Shown in pieces: positions 15,350 to 22,989 of a stretch of DNA of 24,025 bases (the stretch's first letter is position 1; each line of letters opens with the position of its first letter). Both the position numbers and the translations under genes were made by a program. Under the pieces are notes generated by a model. The model saw only the letters and a program-made list of their open reading frames with translations. It searched no databases and was not told the DNA's origin. The stretch is from SXPK01 sp041168165 (GTDB taxonomy: Bacteria; Planctomycetota; UBA1135; UBA2386), in NCBI GenBank assembly GCA_041168165.1, contig JBEELK010000231.1:1-24025 (forward strand), given 5' to 3'.

Positions 15350-16618
15350 TTACCGCGCGACGGATCGGTAGACGCAGAGCAGATCGTCCGCCATGGCTCC
15401 AAAACCTCGCGCGCGCGATCGCGTGCGTTGCGCCATGGCGCGTCCCAGATGTCGGTCCTCTGCCAGTTCTCGAATCGCTGCGGCCCACGCAGCGGTGTTG
15501 CCAGGGGGCAACACTCGGCCCTCGACCCGGTCGTCTACCGCATCCTGCAGGCCGCCGATGCGGCTCACCAGGATCGGCCTGGCGGCGGCGAGCGCTTCGC
15601 GGACCGTAAGGCCAAACGCCTCCTGCCACAGCGCTGGCGCGCACACGACATCAAGATTGCCAAGGATCTCTGGAAGTCGACTCGTGGTGTAGGGGCCGTG
15701 GTAGTGCACACGCGCCTTGGGAATGAGCCGCTGGAAGCAACGGGTGAGGTAGGTGTCGTCTCCGTGGTAGGAGACCGCGTTGCCATAGATGTGCAGTTCG
15801 ACCGAGCTCTCGGGTTGCTGGAGCACTGCGTCGAGCAACACATGCAGGCCTTTGCTCGGCATGACCGTTCCGAGGTAGCCAAGGCGCAGTGGGCCGGGGC
15901 CAAAGGATGGCAGCGGCAAGGAATCGAGCGCCTCGGTGTCGACTCCGTTCTCCACGACGGAGATCGAGGCCGGATCGACGCCCAACGCCGCGAACGGTGG
16001 AATCGCGCGCGCCGACGGAATGACGAGTTGGTCGGCTTTGGCCAGGACCGAGCGCGCGAGATCGTGCAGGGCGCTGGCTTGGTCTTGGGCTCCTTGCGGA
16101 TTCACCCAAAATGGGAACGTCTGGCTCAGGCATTCGCCGCAGCGTTGCGGTTCGACGCGCTCGCACGATTCTTCGCGGCGGTTCCACATCTGGCCGCGCG
16201 GGCACATCAGCCAGTAGTCGTGCAGTGTCAGGACTACGGGGATTTGCGCCTCGCGCAGCACATCGAGCGAGTCCACCGACATGCCGGTGAGGTGGTGGAC
16301 GTGCGCGACGTTGAAGCCGAGTCCTGCTTCCTGTTGTGACCGCAAGAACTGGCGCAGAGTGTCAGCCATCGGCGCGCAGCGATACATCGAAGTGAGTCCA
16401 TCGATGCCTTCCCACCGGAACGCGGCACGCGTTACTTCGGGGTTGCCGCTGCGTTCGCTGCGGAACTCGCCCTGCTTCATCGATGCGTCGGATGTGCGCG
16501 CGTAGACGTGCACGGCTTCGCCCTTCTTGGCGAGCGCTTGGGACAGTCCTTCGACGTGCTGTTCGACGCCCCCGACGCTTTCGGGTGGGAATCCGTGCGT
16601 GACCTGCAGGATGCGCAT
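15350..16618 (-). CDS. GT4-family glycosyltransferase
   Basis: Retaining GT-B glycosyltransferase that would add a sugar to a surface polysaccharide, glycolipid or other acceptor; donor and acceptor cannot be told. The start is ATG 16618 (422 residues); a TTG at 16654 extends the frame but adds a family-foreign leader. The N-terminal half has the Gly-rich acceptor loop HGFPPESVGGVEQHV (8-22) and LHDYWLMCPRGQMW (132-145), followed by a Cys group (C152, C160, C163) seen in a GT4 subgroup. The C-terminal half has the donor-binding LGYLGTVMPSKGLHVLLDA segment (246-264) and the E-x7-E motif (E333 to E341 in EAFGLTVREAL). No other polysaccharide gene is nearby. It is divergent from murA across 228 bp. 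Confidence 0.88.
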   Translation of the reverse strand: MRILQVTHGFPPESVGGVEQHVEGLSQALAKKGEAVHVYARTSDASMKQGEFRSERSGNPEVTRAAFRWEGIDGLTSMYRCAPMADTLRQFLRSQQEAGLGFNVAHVHHLTGMSVDSLDVLREAQIPVVLTLHDYWLMCPRGQMWNRREESCERVEPQRCGECLSQTFPFWVNPQGAQDQASALHDLARSVLAKADQLVIPSARAIPPFAALGVDPASISVVENGVDTEALDSLPLPSFGPGPLRLGYLGTVMPSKGLHVLLDAVLQQPESSVELHIYGNAVSYHGDDTYLTRCFQRLIPKARVHYHGPYTTSRLPEILGNLDVVCAPALWQEAFGLTVREALAAARPILVSRIGGLQDAVDDRVEGRVLPPGNTAAWAAAIRELAEDRHLGRAMAQRTRSRARGFGAMADDLLCVYRSVAR

Positions 16619-16742
16619 TCGTGCACGATGGCGCGCGGTGGGCGCGTTGCGCAAGCGCGAGTTGCGTGGACCGCATGCGTCGCTGCACTGTGGCCAGGTA
16701 AAGGGACCTACGTGATTCGGTGGAAAGTTTTCGACCGTTGCA

Positions 16743-16770
16743 TTGCGCCGCGGCAGGGAGTCGCTATGGT
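16743..16770 (+). promoter_or_regulatory. Weak candidate promoter for murA
   Basis: TTGCGC (16743-16748), a 16-bp spacer and TATGGT (16765-16770; 4 of 6 matches to TATAAT) in the 228-bp divergent glycosyltransferase-murA gap. It would leave a leader of about 70 nt. I see no gene or other clear element in the gap. Confidence 0.22.
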
Positions 16771-16846
16771 CCGCCGCACGCGTTGTTCGCCGGTCAGCGA
16801 ATAGGCGCGGGGTTTCTCACGTAGGCGGTTTGGCGTTCTGCTGGTC

Positions 16847-18148
16847 ATGCCCGGCAGTTCGCGGAGGGCATTCTCCTTGGATCGGATTCGCATCCGGGGG
16901 GGCCGCGGTCTCAGCGGCTCCGTTCGTGTTTCCGGCAGCAAGAATGGCGCATTGCCGATTCTCGCGGCCGTTCTCTTGATCGACGGTCCCGTCGTGCTGC
17001 GCAATGTGCCGCGGCTGACGGACGTCCTCAACTTGCTCCGCATCCTGGAGCGTCTTGGCGTGACCTACACGTGGCTCGACGAGAGCACGTTGGAGATCGA
17101 GGCCAAGGACAAGACGGTCTACACCGCGCCGTATGACCTCGTGCGCACCATGCGCGCGAGCTTCGTCGTGTTGGGCCCGTTGTGGGCTCGCCGCGGCGTC
17201 GCGCAGGTGAGCTTCCCCGGTGGTTGCGTGTTCGGTCACCGCCCCGTGGACCTTCACCTCAAGGGCTTGGCGAGCCTCGGCGGCCAAGTCGAGATGACGA
17301 ATGGCTACGTGAGCATCACGGGCGCCCCGCGCGGCGGCGTTGTGTTCCTCGGTGGCAACATGGGTTCGACCGTGCTCGGCACTGCCAACGTGCTGATGGC
17401 CGCAACGCTTGCGAAGGGCACGACTTGGCTCGAATCGGCCGCGATGGAGCCGGAGATCGAGGACCTCTGCCACTTCCTCAATGCGTGCGGCGCGCGCATC
17501 AAGGGCATCGGCGGACATCTGCTCGAGATCGAAGGCGTCGACACTCTGCACGGCTGCGAGTGGTCCATGATCCCCGATCGCATCGAAGCGGGCACGTTTC
17601 TCTGCGGCGCGATCCTGACGAACAGCGACGTGAAGGTCGAAGCCGCGCAGCCGATGCATCTGCTTGCGGTCATCGACCGTATGCGCGCAGCTGGCGCAGA
17701 CATCGAGATCGGCAAGGACTTCATCCGCAATCGTCCAACGTCGCTCGGACGCCTCAAGGCCGTCGACGTCACGACGATGCCGTATCCGGGCTTCCCGACG
17801 GACCTGCAGGCGCAATTCATGGCGCTGATGGCCACGGCGGAAGGCGTCTCGGTCATCACCGAGAAGATCTACCCCGAGCGCTTCATCCACGCGGCGGAAC
17901 TGCAACGCCTTGGCGCGCGCATCCGTCGAGAAGGCCCGAGCGCGATCATCGAAGGCACCACGGACCTGCGCGGCGCCCCGGTGATGGCGAGCGATTTGCG
18001 CGCGTCCGCGAGCCTAGTGCTCGCTGGGCTGGTCGCGAATGGACACACGGATGTCCGTCGCGTCTATCACATCGACCGCGGATACGAGCGCATCGAGCAC
18101 AAGTTGCAGTGCATTGGCGCAGATATCGAGCGCATCAGCGAAGGCTGA
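16847..18148 (+). CDS. murA: UDP-N-acetylglucosamine 1-carboxyvinyltransferase MurA
   Basis: Catalyses the first committed step of peptidoglycan precursor synthesis, moving enolpyruvate from PEP to UDP-GlcNAc. The 433 residues are slightly over the usual 418-420 because of a 12-residue N-terminal extension; a later start near the IRIRGGR strand cannot be excluded. Visible signatures are SGSKNGALPILAA (29-41, with the conserved Lys and Asn), the active-site loop PGGCVFGHRPVDLH with the PEP-reactive Cys at C127 (the Cys that fosfomycin attacks in this family) and PGFPTDLQAQFMAL. Nothing suggests loss of activity, so the organism probably makes peptidoglycan precursors. The stop codon lies inside a small hairpin. 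Confidence 0.97.
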   Translation: MPGSSRRAFSLDRIRIRGGRGLSGSVRVSGSKNGALPILAAVLLIDGPVVLRNVPRLTDVLNLLRILERLGVTYTWLDESTLEIEAKDKTVYTAPYDLVRTMRASFVVLGPLWARRGVAQVSFPGGCVFGHRPVDLHLKGLASLGGQVEMTNGYVSITGAPRGGVVFLGGNMGSTVLGTANVLMAATLAKGTTWLESAAMEPEIEDLCHFLNACGARIKGIGGHLLEIEGVDTLHGCEWSMIPDRIEAGTFLCGAILTNSDVKVEAAQPMHLLAVIDRMRAAGADIEIGKDFIRNRPTSLGRLKAVDVTTMPYPGFPTDLQAQFMALMATAEGVSVITEKIYPERFIHAAELQRLGARIRREGPSAIIEGTTDLRGAPVMASDLRASASLVLAGLVANGHTDVRRVYHIDRGYERIEHKLQCIGADIERISEG

Positions 18149-18149
18149 T
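18134..18149 (+). other. Hairpin containing the murA stop codon
   Basis: ATCAGC, loop GAAG, GCTGAT: a perfect 6-bp stem whose 3' arm holds the TGA stop of murA. No T-tract. It belongs to the same pattern as the hairpins at 5155-5188, 13883-13905 and 22941-22961. Confidence 0.4.
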
Positions 18150-18227
18150 CGCTGCGCTGCGCACGAGCGCGGTTCTCTCCATCTGAGGACCGCGCGAATT
18201 CGCAGCCTCGAAGGCGCGCGAAGCGTC

Positions 18228-18244
18228 GAGTTCGCGAGGAACTC
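18228..18244. terminator. Hairpin between the convergent murA and lipoprotein genes
   Basis: GAGTTC, loop GCGAG, GAACTC: a perfect 6-bp stem in the 104-bp convergent gap, 8 bp from the lipoprotein stop. It is a possible 3'-end structure for either gene. No T-tract on either side. Confidence 0.3.
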
Positions 18245-18252
18245 CGCGAGGG

Positions 18253-18759
18253 TCAGTTGGCCTTCGCGCCTTCTTCGTCCATGAACTCCGTCTTGCAGGT
18301 CATGCGCCAAGTCCATCCCTCGCGCACGTGCGCATCGAGGGTCTGCGTGCGCAGTTCGTCCGCGAAGAATGTCCCACTGTGGATCGCGCGCGGGGTCGGG
18401 AAGATGCACACGCTCACTTGGCTCGCAACCAGTTGCCCGTCGGCATCGAGCACGTCCAGCGAGACGAGCGATCGCATCACGGGGCGGCCGGTGTTGTTCT
18501 CGTAATGGAAACGGCAGCGGACGTAGGTGTTGCCCGGATAGCCGTCTAGCGAGAGCTGTCGGATCGTCACCTTGCCGTTCGCGCCGAAGTCGAGTGCGGT
18601 TGGCGTTTCGTACTGCGCGCCGAACCGCTTTTGAGCGGCCTTCAGGTCTTCCATGGAAGCAACGAGCGACGCGTAGGCCGTTTCTTCTCGTGGTTCGACA
18701 TCGCTGGTCGCGCAGGCGGCAAGCAGGAGCACGAAGGGGAGCAGCGGCGTTCGGTTCAT
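18253..18759 (-). CDS. Small lipoprotein of unknown function
   Basis: Predicted envelope lipoprotein, 168 residues. MNRTPLLPFVLLLAAC has a hydrophobic core and a lipobox LAAC with the acceptor Cys at C16; the residues after it (ATSDVEP) do not fix inner versus outer membrane. Residues about 60-160 alternate in beta pattern (KVTIRQLSL, YVRCRFHYENNTGRPV, SLVSLDVLDADGQLV), which recalls small beta-sandwich lipoprotein domains such as the YcfL (DUF1425) or FxLYD type; this is a guess from the strand pattern. ATG 18759 has no strong Shine-Dalgarno. It is divergent from ffh and convergent with murA, so it is probably transcribed alone. Confidence 0.72.
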   Translation of the reverse strand: MNRTPLLPFVLLLAACATSDVEPREETAYASLVASMEDLKAAQKRFGAQYETPTALDFGANGKVTIRQLSLDGYPGNTYVRCRFHYENNTGRPVMRSLVSLDVLDADGQLVASQVSVCIFPTPRAIHSGTFFADELRTQTLDAHVREGWTWRMTCKTEFMDEEGAKAN

Positions 18760-18871
18760 GGTGGGGCCTGGGATCGGGGCGGGATCTTGGACAGTAACAA
18801 GTAGCCGCCTGCCGCCGCGTCAGACGACGGTTGGCCCGTCGGATTCCCTTGTTGTCGATCGTGGCGCGCGC

Positions 18872-18900
18872 TTGACCCCGCGTCTCCTGCGGCCGATCCT
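18872..18900 (+). promoter_or_regulatory. Weak candidate promoter giving a near-leaderless ffh mRNA
   Basis: TTGACC (18872-18877), a 17-bp spacer and GATCCT (18895-18900, 3 of 6 matches). Transcription would begin within a few bases of the ffh ATG at 18910, which has no Shine-Dalgarno. Confidence 0.2.
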
Positions 18901-18909
18901 GCGCGGCCC

Positions 18910-20343
18910 ATGTTCGACTCGCTCGCCAACGCACTCGGGAACGCCTACCGCGCCATCGTCGGAAACAAGGTGTTGACCGAGCAGAACGTGGAAGACGGCA
19001 TTCGCGCCGTGCGGCAGGCGTTGCTCGAGGCGGACGTCAACTTTCAGGTCGCCAAGCAGTTTATCGCTGACGTCAAGCAGCGAGCGCTCGGGCAGGACGT
19101 CATCAAAGCTGTTGACCCCGGGCAGCAGTTCGTCAAGGTCTTCCATGACGCGTTGACGGAACTTCTCGGCGGCGAACGAGTGGGGTTGCCGATCGCTGAC
19201 GCCCCTCCGCTCGTGCTGATGATGTGCGGCTTGCAGGGCAGCGGCAAGACGACGACATGCGGCAAGCTGGCGTTGTGGCTGCGCAAGAACAAGAAGAAGA
19301 ACCCGCTGCTCGTTGCCGCAGACTTGCAGCGACCGGCAGCCGTGGAGCAGTTGCAGGCTTTGGGGAAGCAACTGGGCATCGCGGTCTACGCGGAGCCGAC
19401 CACGGCGCGTCCGCCCGAGGTGTGTCGCCGCGGCATCGAGCACGGCAAGAAGCACGGGCACGACGTCATCATTCTCGACACGGCAGGTCGCCTGCACGTC
19501 GACGAGCCGTTGATGCTCGAGCTGAAGGAAGTGCACGACAAGTGCAAGCCGCATGGCGTGCTGCTGGTTTGCGACGCGATGCTCGGCCAGGACGCAGTGA
19601 ATTCGGCCAAGGCATTCCATGACCGCCTTCCGCTGCACGGGCTGCTGCTGACGAAGGTCGATGGCGATGCACGCGGCGGCGCTGCGCTGTCGATCGTCAA
19701 GGTCACGGGAAGGCCGATCCTGTTTGCCGGCGTCGGCGAAAAACCCGAGGACCTCGAAGAATTCGATCCGCCGAGGATGGCGGGCCGAATCCTCGGAATG
19801 GGCGACGTCGTCGGGCTCGTCGAGAAGGCGCAGCAGGTCATCGACGAGAAGGAGGCCGAGAAGCAGGCGCAGAAGCTGCAAAAGGGCCAATTCACTTTCG
19901 AGGACTTCCTTCAGCAACTCGCGATGATTCGCAAGCTCGGGCCGATGAAGAAGGTGCTGGGCATGCTGCCGGGCGTGGGCTCGATGCTGAAGGACGTTGA
20001 CTTCGACGATGCGCACTTCCAGCGCATTGAGGCGGTCATCCTGTCGATGACCCCTCGCGAGCGGCGCAATCCAGATCTCCTTGATCTGCCTCGTAGGCGG
20101 CGCATCGCCGCAGGTTCGGGCAACCCGCTCGACGCGGTGCACGCGCTGATCAAGCAGTTCAAGGCGATGCAGGACATGATGAAGAAGCTCGGCAAGGGCG
20201 GCGGGCTCGGTGGCTTGGGCGGCGGTGGCCTCCCAGGCCTCGGTGGAATGCCTGGCCTCGGCGGGATGGGTGGTCAGGGCGGTGGGCCGCGCGGTTTCCC
20301 CGGGAGAGGATTCCCAGGCGGATTCCCAGGCCGACGTCGCTAG
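18910..20343 (+). CDS. ffh: Signal recognition particle protein Ffh with a glycine-rich tail
   Basis: SRP54-type GTPase that, with 4.5S RNA, brings ribosomes making membrane and secreted proteins to FtsY. The 477 residues comprise the N domain (1-95), the G domain with GLQGSGKT (107-114), DTAGR (190-194) and TKVDGDARGG (248-257), and the Met-rich M domain (about 327-428). The SRP-RNA-binding stretch SMTPRERRNP...RRRRIAAGSG has an extra Arg where SRRKRIA is usual. After residue 429 comes a 49-residue tail of GLGG, GMPGL and GFPG units ending RRR, encoded by a low-complexity GC-rich tract. The tail is longer than in well-studied Ffh and has no known role. Start ATG 18910. Followed by rpsP, a common pairing. 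Confidence 0.97.
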   Translation: MFDSLANALGNAYRAIVGNKVLTEQNVEDGIRAVRQALLEADVNFQVAKQFIADVKQRALGQDVIKAVDPGQQFVKVFHDALTELLGGERVGLPIADAPPLVLMMCGLQGSGKTTTCGKLALWLRKNKKKNPLLVAADLQRPAAVEQLQALGKQLGIAVYAEPTTARPPEVCRRGIEHGKKHGHDVIILDTAGRLHVDEPLMLELKEVHDKCKPHGVLLVCDAMLGQDAVNSAKAFHDRLPLHGLLLTKVDGDARGGAALSIVKVTGRPILFAGVGEKPEDLEEFDPPRMAGRILGMGDVVGLVEKAQQVIDEKEAEKQAQKLQKGQFTFEDFLQQLAMIRKLGPMKKVLGMLPGVGSMLKDVDFDDAHFQRIEAVILSMTPRERRNPDLLDLPRRRRIAAGSGNPLDAVHALIKQFKAMQDMMKKLGKGGGLGGLGGGGLPGLGGMPGLGGMGGQGGGPRGFPGRGFPGGFPGRRR

Positions 20344-20419
20344 TCAGATCTCATAGCTGCGCCTTCGACTTCGTGTGCGCCACGCCGCATGCAGGCGATG
20401 GCCAAAAAGGGCTGGCAAA

Positions 20420-20445
20420 GAGGGAGCAGATCTGCTTTGCTCCTC
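20420..20445 (+). other. Hairpin in the ffh-rpsP gap (rpsP leader or ffh 3' end)
   Basis: GAGGGAGCA (20420-20428) pairs with TGCTCCTC (20438-20445) leaving one bulged G. A small stem GACGG/CCGTC lies just after it near 20455-20467. The 203-bp gap has no other clear element. It may be an attenuator for rpsP, a 3'-end structure for ffh, or an mRNA leader; no known ribosomal-protein leader was recognised. Confidence 0.3.
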
Positions 20446-20546
20446 CGCCCTTTCGACGGAGTCCGTCCCGCAATTCGCTGGTCTGGATTCCACGGGTCGG
20501 ACTTTCCGCCCCGGTTCGCGCATCGTCTGCACGGAGATACTCTGCC

Positions 20547-20924
20547 TTGGTCGTCAAGCTTCGCATGAAACGGTTCGGCCGCCTGAACCTCCCGACCTAC
20601 CGCGTGGTTGCCGCGGATTCGCGCTCGCCGCGCGACGGCCGCATCATCGAGGCGTTGGGCTACTACCTGCCGCTGATGCCTCGCGAGCAGGAGCAATTGA
20701 AGCTCAACGCGGAACGCATCAGCTACTGGCTGTCCGTCGGCGCGCAGCCGTCTGAGACGGTGACGAGCATGCTGAAGCGCACGGGCATCGCGCTGCCGAC
20801 GCGCAAGAAGCGCGAGCGCAAGAAGAGCAAGGCCAAGGCCAAGCCCTGGACCCCGCCGAAGAAGAAGACGCCGCGGCCAAGGAAGGCCAAGCCGGCGGCT
20901 GAGAGCAAGACCAAGAGCAAGTAA
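20547..20924 (+). CDS. rpsP: 30S ribosomal protein S16 with a basic tail
   Basis: Small-subunit ribosomal protein needed for 30S assembly. The start chosen is TTG 20547: it has GGAG at 20533-20536 and gives VVKLRMKRFGR, the first S16 strand; ATG 20565 would cut that strand off. The 125-residue product has the S16 core at 1-86 (YRVVAADSRSPRDGRIIEALGYY, then RISYWLSVGAQPSETV) and a 39-residue tail rich in Lys, Arg and Pro, compared with a usual total length of 80-90. The next genes are not rimM, trmD and rplS, which often follow rpsP in other bacteria. A hairpin sits right after the stop. Confidence 0.95.
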   Translation: MVVKLRMKRFGRLNLPTYRVVAADSRSPRDGRIIEALGYYLPLMPREQEQLKLNAERISYWLSVGAQPSETVTSMLKRTGIALPTRKKRERKKSKAKAKPWTPPKKKTPRPRKAKPAAESKTKSK

Positions 20925-20925
20925 G

Positions 20926-20941
20926 CCTGCCGAGCGGCAGG
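20926..20941 (+). terminator. Hairpin directly after the rpsP stop
   Basis: CCTGCC, loop GAGC, GGCAGG: a perfect 6-bp stem starting one base after the TAA. No T-tract follows, so termination is uncertain. Confidence 0.45.
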
Positions 20942-20946
20942 TTCAG

Positions 20947-20994
20947 GTGGCGGCGCTCATCGAATGATCGTCGCCACTGCTCATTGTGGCGTTT
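20947..20994 (+). promoter_or_regulatory. Possible switchable hairpin ahead of the HhH-GPD-like gene
   Basis: CGCCAC (20972-20977) can pair with GTGGCG downstream (20986-20991, followed by TTT) or with an identical GTGGCG upstream (20947-20952). The two pairings exclude each other, as in attenuators. Six-base matches in GC-rich DNA may be chance. Confidence 0.25.
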
Positions 20995-21024
20995 GCCTGA
21001 TCGTCAAGACCACTGGAGGCACCG

Positions 21025-21777
21025 GTGACCACCAAGAAGAAGAGCCGCGGTGCAAGCGACTCGCCCGCGCCCGTCGCGGTCCCGGATCCACGCGAGGCAC
21101 TCCCGCAAAATGCGGCGAGTTGGAAGTCCACGCTCGCCCAGCTGGAAGAAGTCCTGAAGGACATTCCTGCGCCAGCGGAGCCGAAGCCGAACGAGCTCGT
21201 CGAAGCGATGCTGCACATCCATTTCGCCGATGGATTGCAGTGTGGTTTTGGCCAGGAAGCACGTCGGCGCATTGCGGAGCACTTCGTCGATCGCAATGAG
21301 TTCCGCGTCACCGAGGCCTACGAGGTCGAGGACCTGCTGAAGGACCTCGAGATGCCCAATCTGTTCGAGCGCTGCAGCTGGGTTCGCGAGGCGGTTGCCC
21401 AGACCTACAACGACCAGAATGGCGTCAACCTCGACTTCCTGCGCAACCTGGGCGTAGGGGACCGCGCCAACTTCTTCCAGCGTTCGCCCGCGCTTCGACC
21501 GCAGATCGCAACCTTCCTGAACAACGTGCTGATGATCGAGGAGCTGTGCTTCTCGGACAAGAGCACGTCACGTGTCCAGTTGAAGCTCGGCATGGAGCCG
21601 AAGGACGATGAGGCCAACCGATTCGTCGCGCATCTCCGCACGTTGATGCAGCCGTACGGTCATCTGCCGTTGTGCGTTGGCAAGGACATGCCATCTGGCA
21701 AGCCCAACCTTTCGCACGTGCTGTCTCCGGCTTGCATCCTCACGCGTCTGCTGCCGGGCGCCAAGAAGCGCGGCTAA
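21025..21777 (+). CDS. Divergent HhH-GPD (endonuclease III-like) protein, activity uncertain
   Basis: 250-residue protein whose layout recalls the helix-hairpin-helix DNA glycosylase superfamily. GTG 21025 is supported by GGAGG at 21015-21019. After a 50-residue charged, Pro-rich leader, residues 57-130 read like the first helical lobe. LDFLRNLGVGDRANF (137-150 or so) takes the place of the Nth hairpin L-PGVGRKTA, and FSDKSTSRVQLKLGM (176-190) takes the place of VDTH-x2-RV-x2-R, keeping the Asp (D178) and Arg-Val. The hairpin Lys used by bifunctional glycosylases is missing and there is no four-Cys iron-sulphur cluster; the C-terminus has only scattered Cys. It may be a monofunctional or non-catalytic DNA-binding relative. 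The match is by eye. It lies between rpsP and maf. Confidence 0.5.
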   Translation: MTTKKKSRGASDSPAPVAVPDPREALPQNAASWKSTLAQLEEVLKDIPAPAEPKPNELVEAMLHIHFADGLQCGFGQEARRRIAEHFVDRNEFRVTEAYEVEDLLKDLEMPNLFERCSWVREAVAQTYNDQNGVNLDFLRNLGVGDRANFFQRSPALRPQIATFLNNVLMIEELCFSDKSTSRVQLKLGMEPKDDEANRFVAHLRTLMQPYGHLPLCVGKDMPSGKPNLSHVLSPACILTRLLPGAKKRG

Positions 21778-21855
21778 CCGGACGAAGGTGTGCAAAGTGG
21801 GCGCGATCTCGCGCCGCTTGCGCACGGCACCGCGCCGGTCGATTCTGCTTCGATC

Positions 21856-22443
21856 ATGGGATCTGTCCGTCCTCCAGAGCCGTGGTTGGCGTTGGCGTCT
21901 ACGTCGCCGAGGCGCAGCGCGTTGCTGGTCGCGGCAGGGATCCCATTTGTTCTGGCCGAACCTGGGCCCGAGCCCGAATCAAGCGGCACTCCGCGACAGC
22001 TCGCTGCGAACCGCGCGCGCAGCAAAGCGCGTTTTGCCTCGCGCCCCTCGGGCTGTGTTGCTCCGTTGCTCGGAGTGGACACGGTCGTCGACTTGGATGG
22101 CAGAGAGTTGCCCAAACCGACAGACCGCGCCGAAGCCGAAACGATGCTGCGTTCGTTGGCAGGACATCGGCACTTCGTGCATACGGCGCATTGCCTATTC
22201 GATCCCTGCGAGGATCGAATGGTCGAGAACGTCATCTCGGCAATCGTCGAGTGCGGTGCCGTGGTGGAGTCTGAGTTGCTTGCCTACCTCGACACCGGCG
22301 ATTGGCGCGGCAAGGCTGGCGCGTATGGCATCCAGGATGGATCGCAGCGGTTCTTGCGCCTCGTCGAGGGCCCGTTCGACGCGGTGATGGGGATGCACGT
22401 GGCGAGCGTTCGTCAGTTGCTGCGCGAGGTCGCTGGCACATGA
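21856..22443 (+). CDS. maf: Maf-family nucleoside triphosphate pyrophosphatase
   Basis: House-cleaning enzyme that hydrolyses non-canonical or UTP/dTTP-type nucleotides to monophosphates; the exact substrate class cannot be set from sequence. ATG 21856 gives 195 residues and places the family N-terminus LALASTSPRRSALL at residue 10; a GTG at 21790 would add 22 residues of no family character. Also visible are GVDTVV with the conserved acidic residue, LPKPTDRAEAETMLRSLAG, and the C-terminal DWRGKAGAYGIQDGSQRF and VMGM stretches. The stop overlaps the next start (ATGA), so the downstream membrane protein is co-translated. No Shine-Dalgarno at 21856. Confidence 0.9.
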   Translation: MGSVRPPEPWLALASTSPRRSALLVAAGIPFVLAEPGPEPESSGTPRQLAANRARSKARFASRPSGCVAPLLGVDTVVDLDGRELPKPTDRAEAETMLRSLAGHRHFVHTAHCLFDPCEDRMVENVISAIVECGAVVESELLAYLDTGDWRGKAGAYGIQDGSQRFLRLVEGPFDAVMGMHVASVRQLLREVAGT

Positions 22444-22955
22444 TCCGCGGCGCTGTGCTGGGCCGGATCGGCGGCGTAGGCTTGGTAGCAGTCGCAGCGA
22501 TCGTTGCGATGGAGTTTTGGTTGCGCGAGGGCGACCGCAGGATGGATGCGGCAGCCTCCCTGCAGCTGCAGCGCGACCAAGCTGCGACCCTTGCGTTGGG
22601 CTCTGCTCGACCTCTTCTGGCTGGTGGAGTCACGGCGCGGACGGTCATCCTGAGCGATCGTCCCTTTGTCGTGCCTGAAGCTGATGCCGAGTGGCAGTTG
22701 TTGCGCGATGGCACGTGGGCGGTCCGGCGGCCCGTGCCGTTGCCGTCGGTGCCTGGACTCTCGGAACTGCCGGCGTTCGCGGTTGCGCTACCAACCTCGA
22801 AGCTCGCGGCGCTCGATGCGACCGCGCGCGCTGCGTTGCTGGATTTCCTGTCGGTAGCATGGCGGGATCGTCCAGTTTCGCTCGATCGACTTCGGCTTCA
22901 GGGCGTCGATGGGGCGGACTTGGATCGGGCTGCGCTGCTTGGTTGGCTGCGCTGA
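22440..22955 (+). CDS. Small single-pass membrane protein of unknown function
   Basis: 171 residues beginning at ATG 22440, which overlaps the maf stop by four bases (ATGA), implying translational coupling. One hydrophobic segment lies at about 8-27 (GRIGGVGLVAVAAIVAMEFW), with the rest outside or inside the membrane by charge: REGDRR follows it, so the orientation is not clear. The soluble part (30-171) is Ala/Leu/Arg-rich with no recognised motif and no Cys. Coding is supported by the coupling, by GC-rich third positions and by the absence of a rival frame. No function is proposed. Confidence 0.65.
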   Translation: MIRGAVLGRIGGVGLVAVAAIVAMEFWLREGDRRMDAAASLQLQRDQAATLALGSARPLLAGGVTARTVILSDRPFVVPEADAEWQLLRDGTWAVRRPVPLPSVPGLSELPAFAVALPTSKLAALDATARAALLDFLSVAWRDRPVSLDRLRLQGVDGADLDRAALLGWLR

Positions 22956-22961
22956 GCCACC
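22941..22961 (+). other. Hairpin overlapping the stop of the maf-linked membrane protein gene
   Basis: GGTTGGCT (22941-22948) pairs with AGCCACC (22955-22961) with one bulged T. The loop and first arm base include the TGA stop (22953-22955). No T-tract. Confidence 0.35.
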
Positions 22962-22963
22962 CG

Positions 22964-22984
22964 TTGCGTTCTCGGGAACGACAA
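22964..22984 (+). terminator. Second hairpin after the maf-linked gene
   Basis: TTG-CGTTC, loop TCGG, GAACG-(A)-CAA: eight pairs with one bulged A, immediately before the candidate rpmE promoter. It probably marks the end of the maf transcript, though no T-tract follows. Confidence 0.4.
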
Positions 22985-22989
22985 GCCCG

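Noticed and set aside
18820..20142. 440-codon minus-strand open frame opposite ffh
   Set aside because: ffh motifs cover the plus strand in order; the antisense product has no recognisable domain.
20344..20546. Possible tRNA or SRP RNA (GGTTCG-like stretch near 20514)
   Set aside because: No acceptor stem, anticodon arm or SRP-RNA tetraloop region could be assembled around it.
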